DNA from: Acidobacteriota bacterium
Lineage (GTDB): Bacteria > Acidobacteriota > Vicinamibacteria > Vicinamibacterales > 2-12-FULL-66-21
Direction of reading: 5' to 3'
DNA length: 5,580 nt
Assembly: GCA_013694635.1 (NCBI GenBank)
Contig: JACDCA010000743.1
Span: 1 to 5,580 of the forward strand
Shown: piece after piece, positions 5,259 to 5,580 of the stretch
Layout: each line of letters begins with the position of its first letter
How positions within the stretch are numbered: position 1 is the stretch's first letter
Position numbers and translations under genes: made by a program
The notes under the pieces: generated by a model
Told to the model about the DNA's origin: nothing
Seen by the model: the letters and a program-made list of their open reading frames with translations, nothing else
Database searches by the model: none

Positions 5259-5580
5259 ATGGCGACGTTTTCGAGGACAGTGACAGTCGACTGGTCGGGG
5301 CCGATCATGGAAGGCAAGGGGATTGCGAAGGCGGGGACTGGCGCGTTCAACCTGCCGGTGACGTTTCCGTCCCGCGTCGGTGAGCCTGCGGGCACGACGA
5401 GCCCGGAGGAATTGGTGGCAGCGGCGCACGCATCCTGTTATGCGATGGCGCTCAACGCAACCCTCGGCCGCAAGGGTGGCGCCGCCTCACGCACGGTCAT
5501 CACCGCAACGGTCACCGCGGACAAGGGTGATGCCGGCATCAAGCTGACGACGTCGAAGCTGCACGTGGCGGCCGAAGGCG
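5259..5580 (+). CDS. OsmC-family peroxiredoxin (partial, 3' end missing)
   Basis: The first 107 residues of an OsmC/Ohr-superfamily thiol peroxidase, cut by the window end; family members are about 140 residues. It starts MATFSRTVTVDWSG, has FPSRVGEP at 37-44, then SPEELVAAAHASC at 48-60 with the peroxidatic cysteine at C60, followed by YAMALNATLG. The second conserved cysteine should lie beyond the window. The spacing and the PEEL-(I/V)AAAHA-C sequence fit the OsmC branch better than Ohr. Members reduce organic hydroperoxides in the cytoplasm using a lipoyl or other dithiol reductant. The ATG has a good Shine-Dalgarno site. A dyad 59 bases upstream may serve as an operator. The gene is likely a stand-alone stress gene with no evident link to the lipid module on the other strand. 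Confidence 0.92.
   Translation, partial: MATFSRTVTVDWSGPIMEGKGIAKAGTGAFNLPVTFPSRVGEPAGTTSPEELVAAAHASCYAMALNATLGRKGGAASRTVITATVTADKGDAGIKLTTSKLHVAAEG

Noticed and set aside
4365..5429. A 354-codon minus-strand open frame across the palindrome, the DUF4203-like gene and the OsmC start.
   Set aside because: It is low-complexity Arg/Asp/Glu-rich translation that runs through the palindrome and two plus-strand genes with clear family features.
5259..5580. Calling the peroxiredoxin Ohr.
   Set aside because: The sequence around C60 (SPEELVAAAHASC) is of OsmC type. With the second cysteine out of the window, I kept the family name without a gene symbol.

Overview
The window is high-GC bacterial DNA, densely coded and without mobile-element genes, RNA genes or CRISPR repeats. 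Its composition and its GC-rich intergenic palindromes resemble soil Acidobacteriota (Vicinamibacteria-like) or other high-GC soil bacteria. That assignment is only an impression; no gene here settles the taxonomy.

Layout: the window opens with the last codons of recR (+). Next comes a minus-strand block read from right to left. It begins with a flippase-like (UPF0104 / LPG-synthase-TM type) membrane protein (3273-4319). After a 94-98 nt gap follows a MobA/IPCT-like nucleotidyltransferase (2437-3177). This overlaps by 4 nt (ATGA) a three-part protein (131-2440) made of an N-terminal flippase-like membrane domain, a decayed nucleotidyltransferase-like middle and a C-terminal CDP-alcohol phosphatidyltransferase. 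The last gene ends on a CTAG shared with the recR stop codon. To the right, a roughly 230 bp imperfect palindrome (4337-4567) fills the divergent intergenic region. It is followed on the plus strand by a small polytopic membrane protein of DUF4203/TMEM198 type (4575-5174) and the first two thirds of an OsmC-family peroxiredoxin (from 5259, cut by the window end).

How the genes fit together: the minus-strand block looks like a lipid or polar-headgroup module. The stand-alone nucleotidyltransferase would activate a phosphorylated alcohol (inositol phosphate is the best-known substrate of its relatives). The CDP-alcohol phosphatidyltransferase would transfer it, and the two flippase-like membrane domains could handle or translocate the lipid product. 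This is inference from domain content and gene overlap; the product is not known. The most unusual features are the fused, degenerate nucleotidyltransferase domain next to an intact copy in trans, a Glu in place of the third Asp of the CDP-alcohol motif, and the long palindrome that carries the only AT-rich, promoter-like sequence between two divergent genes.
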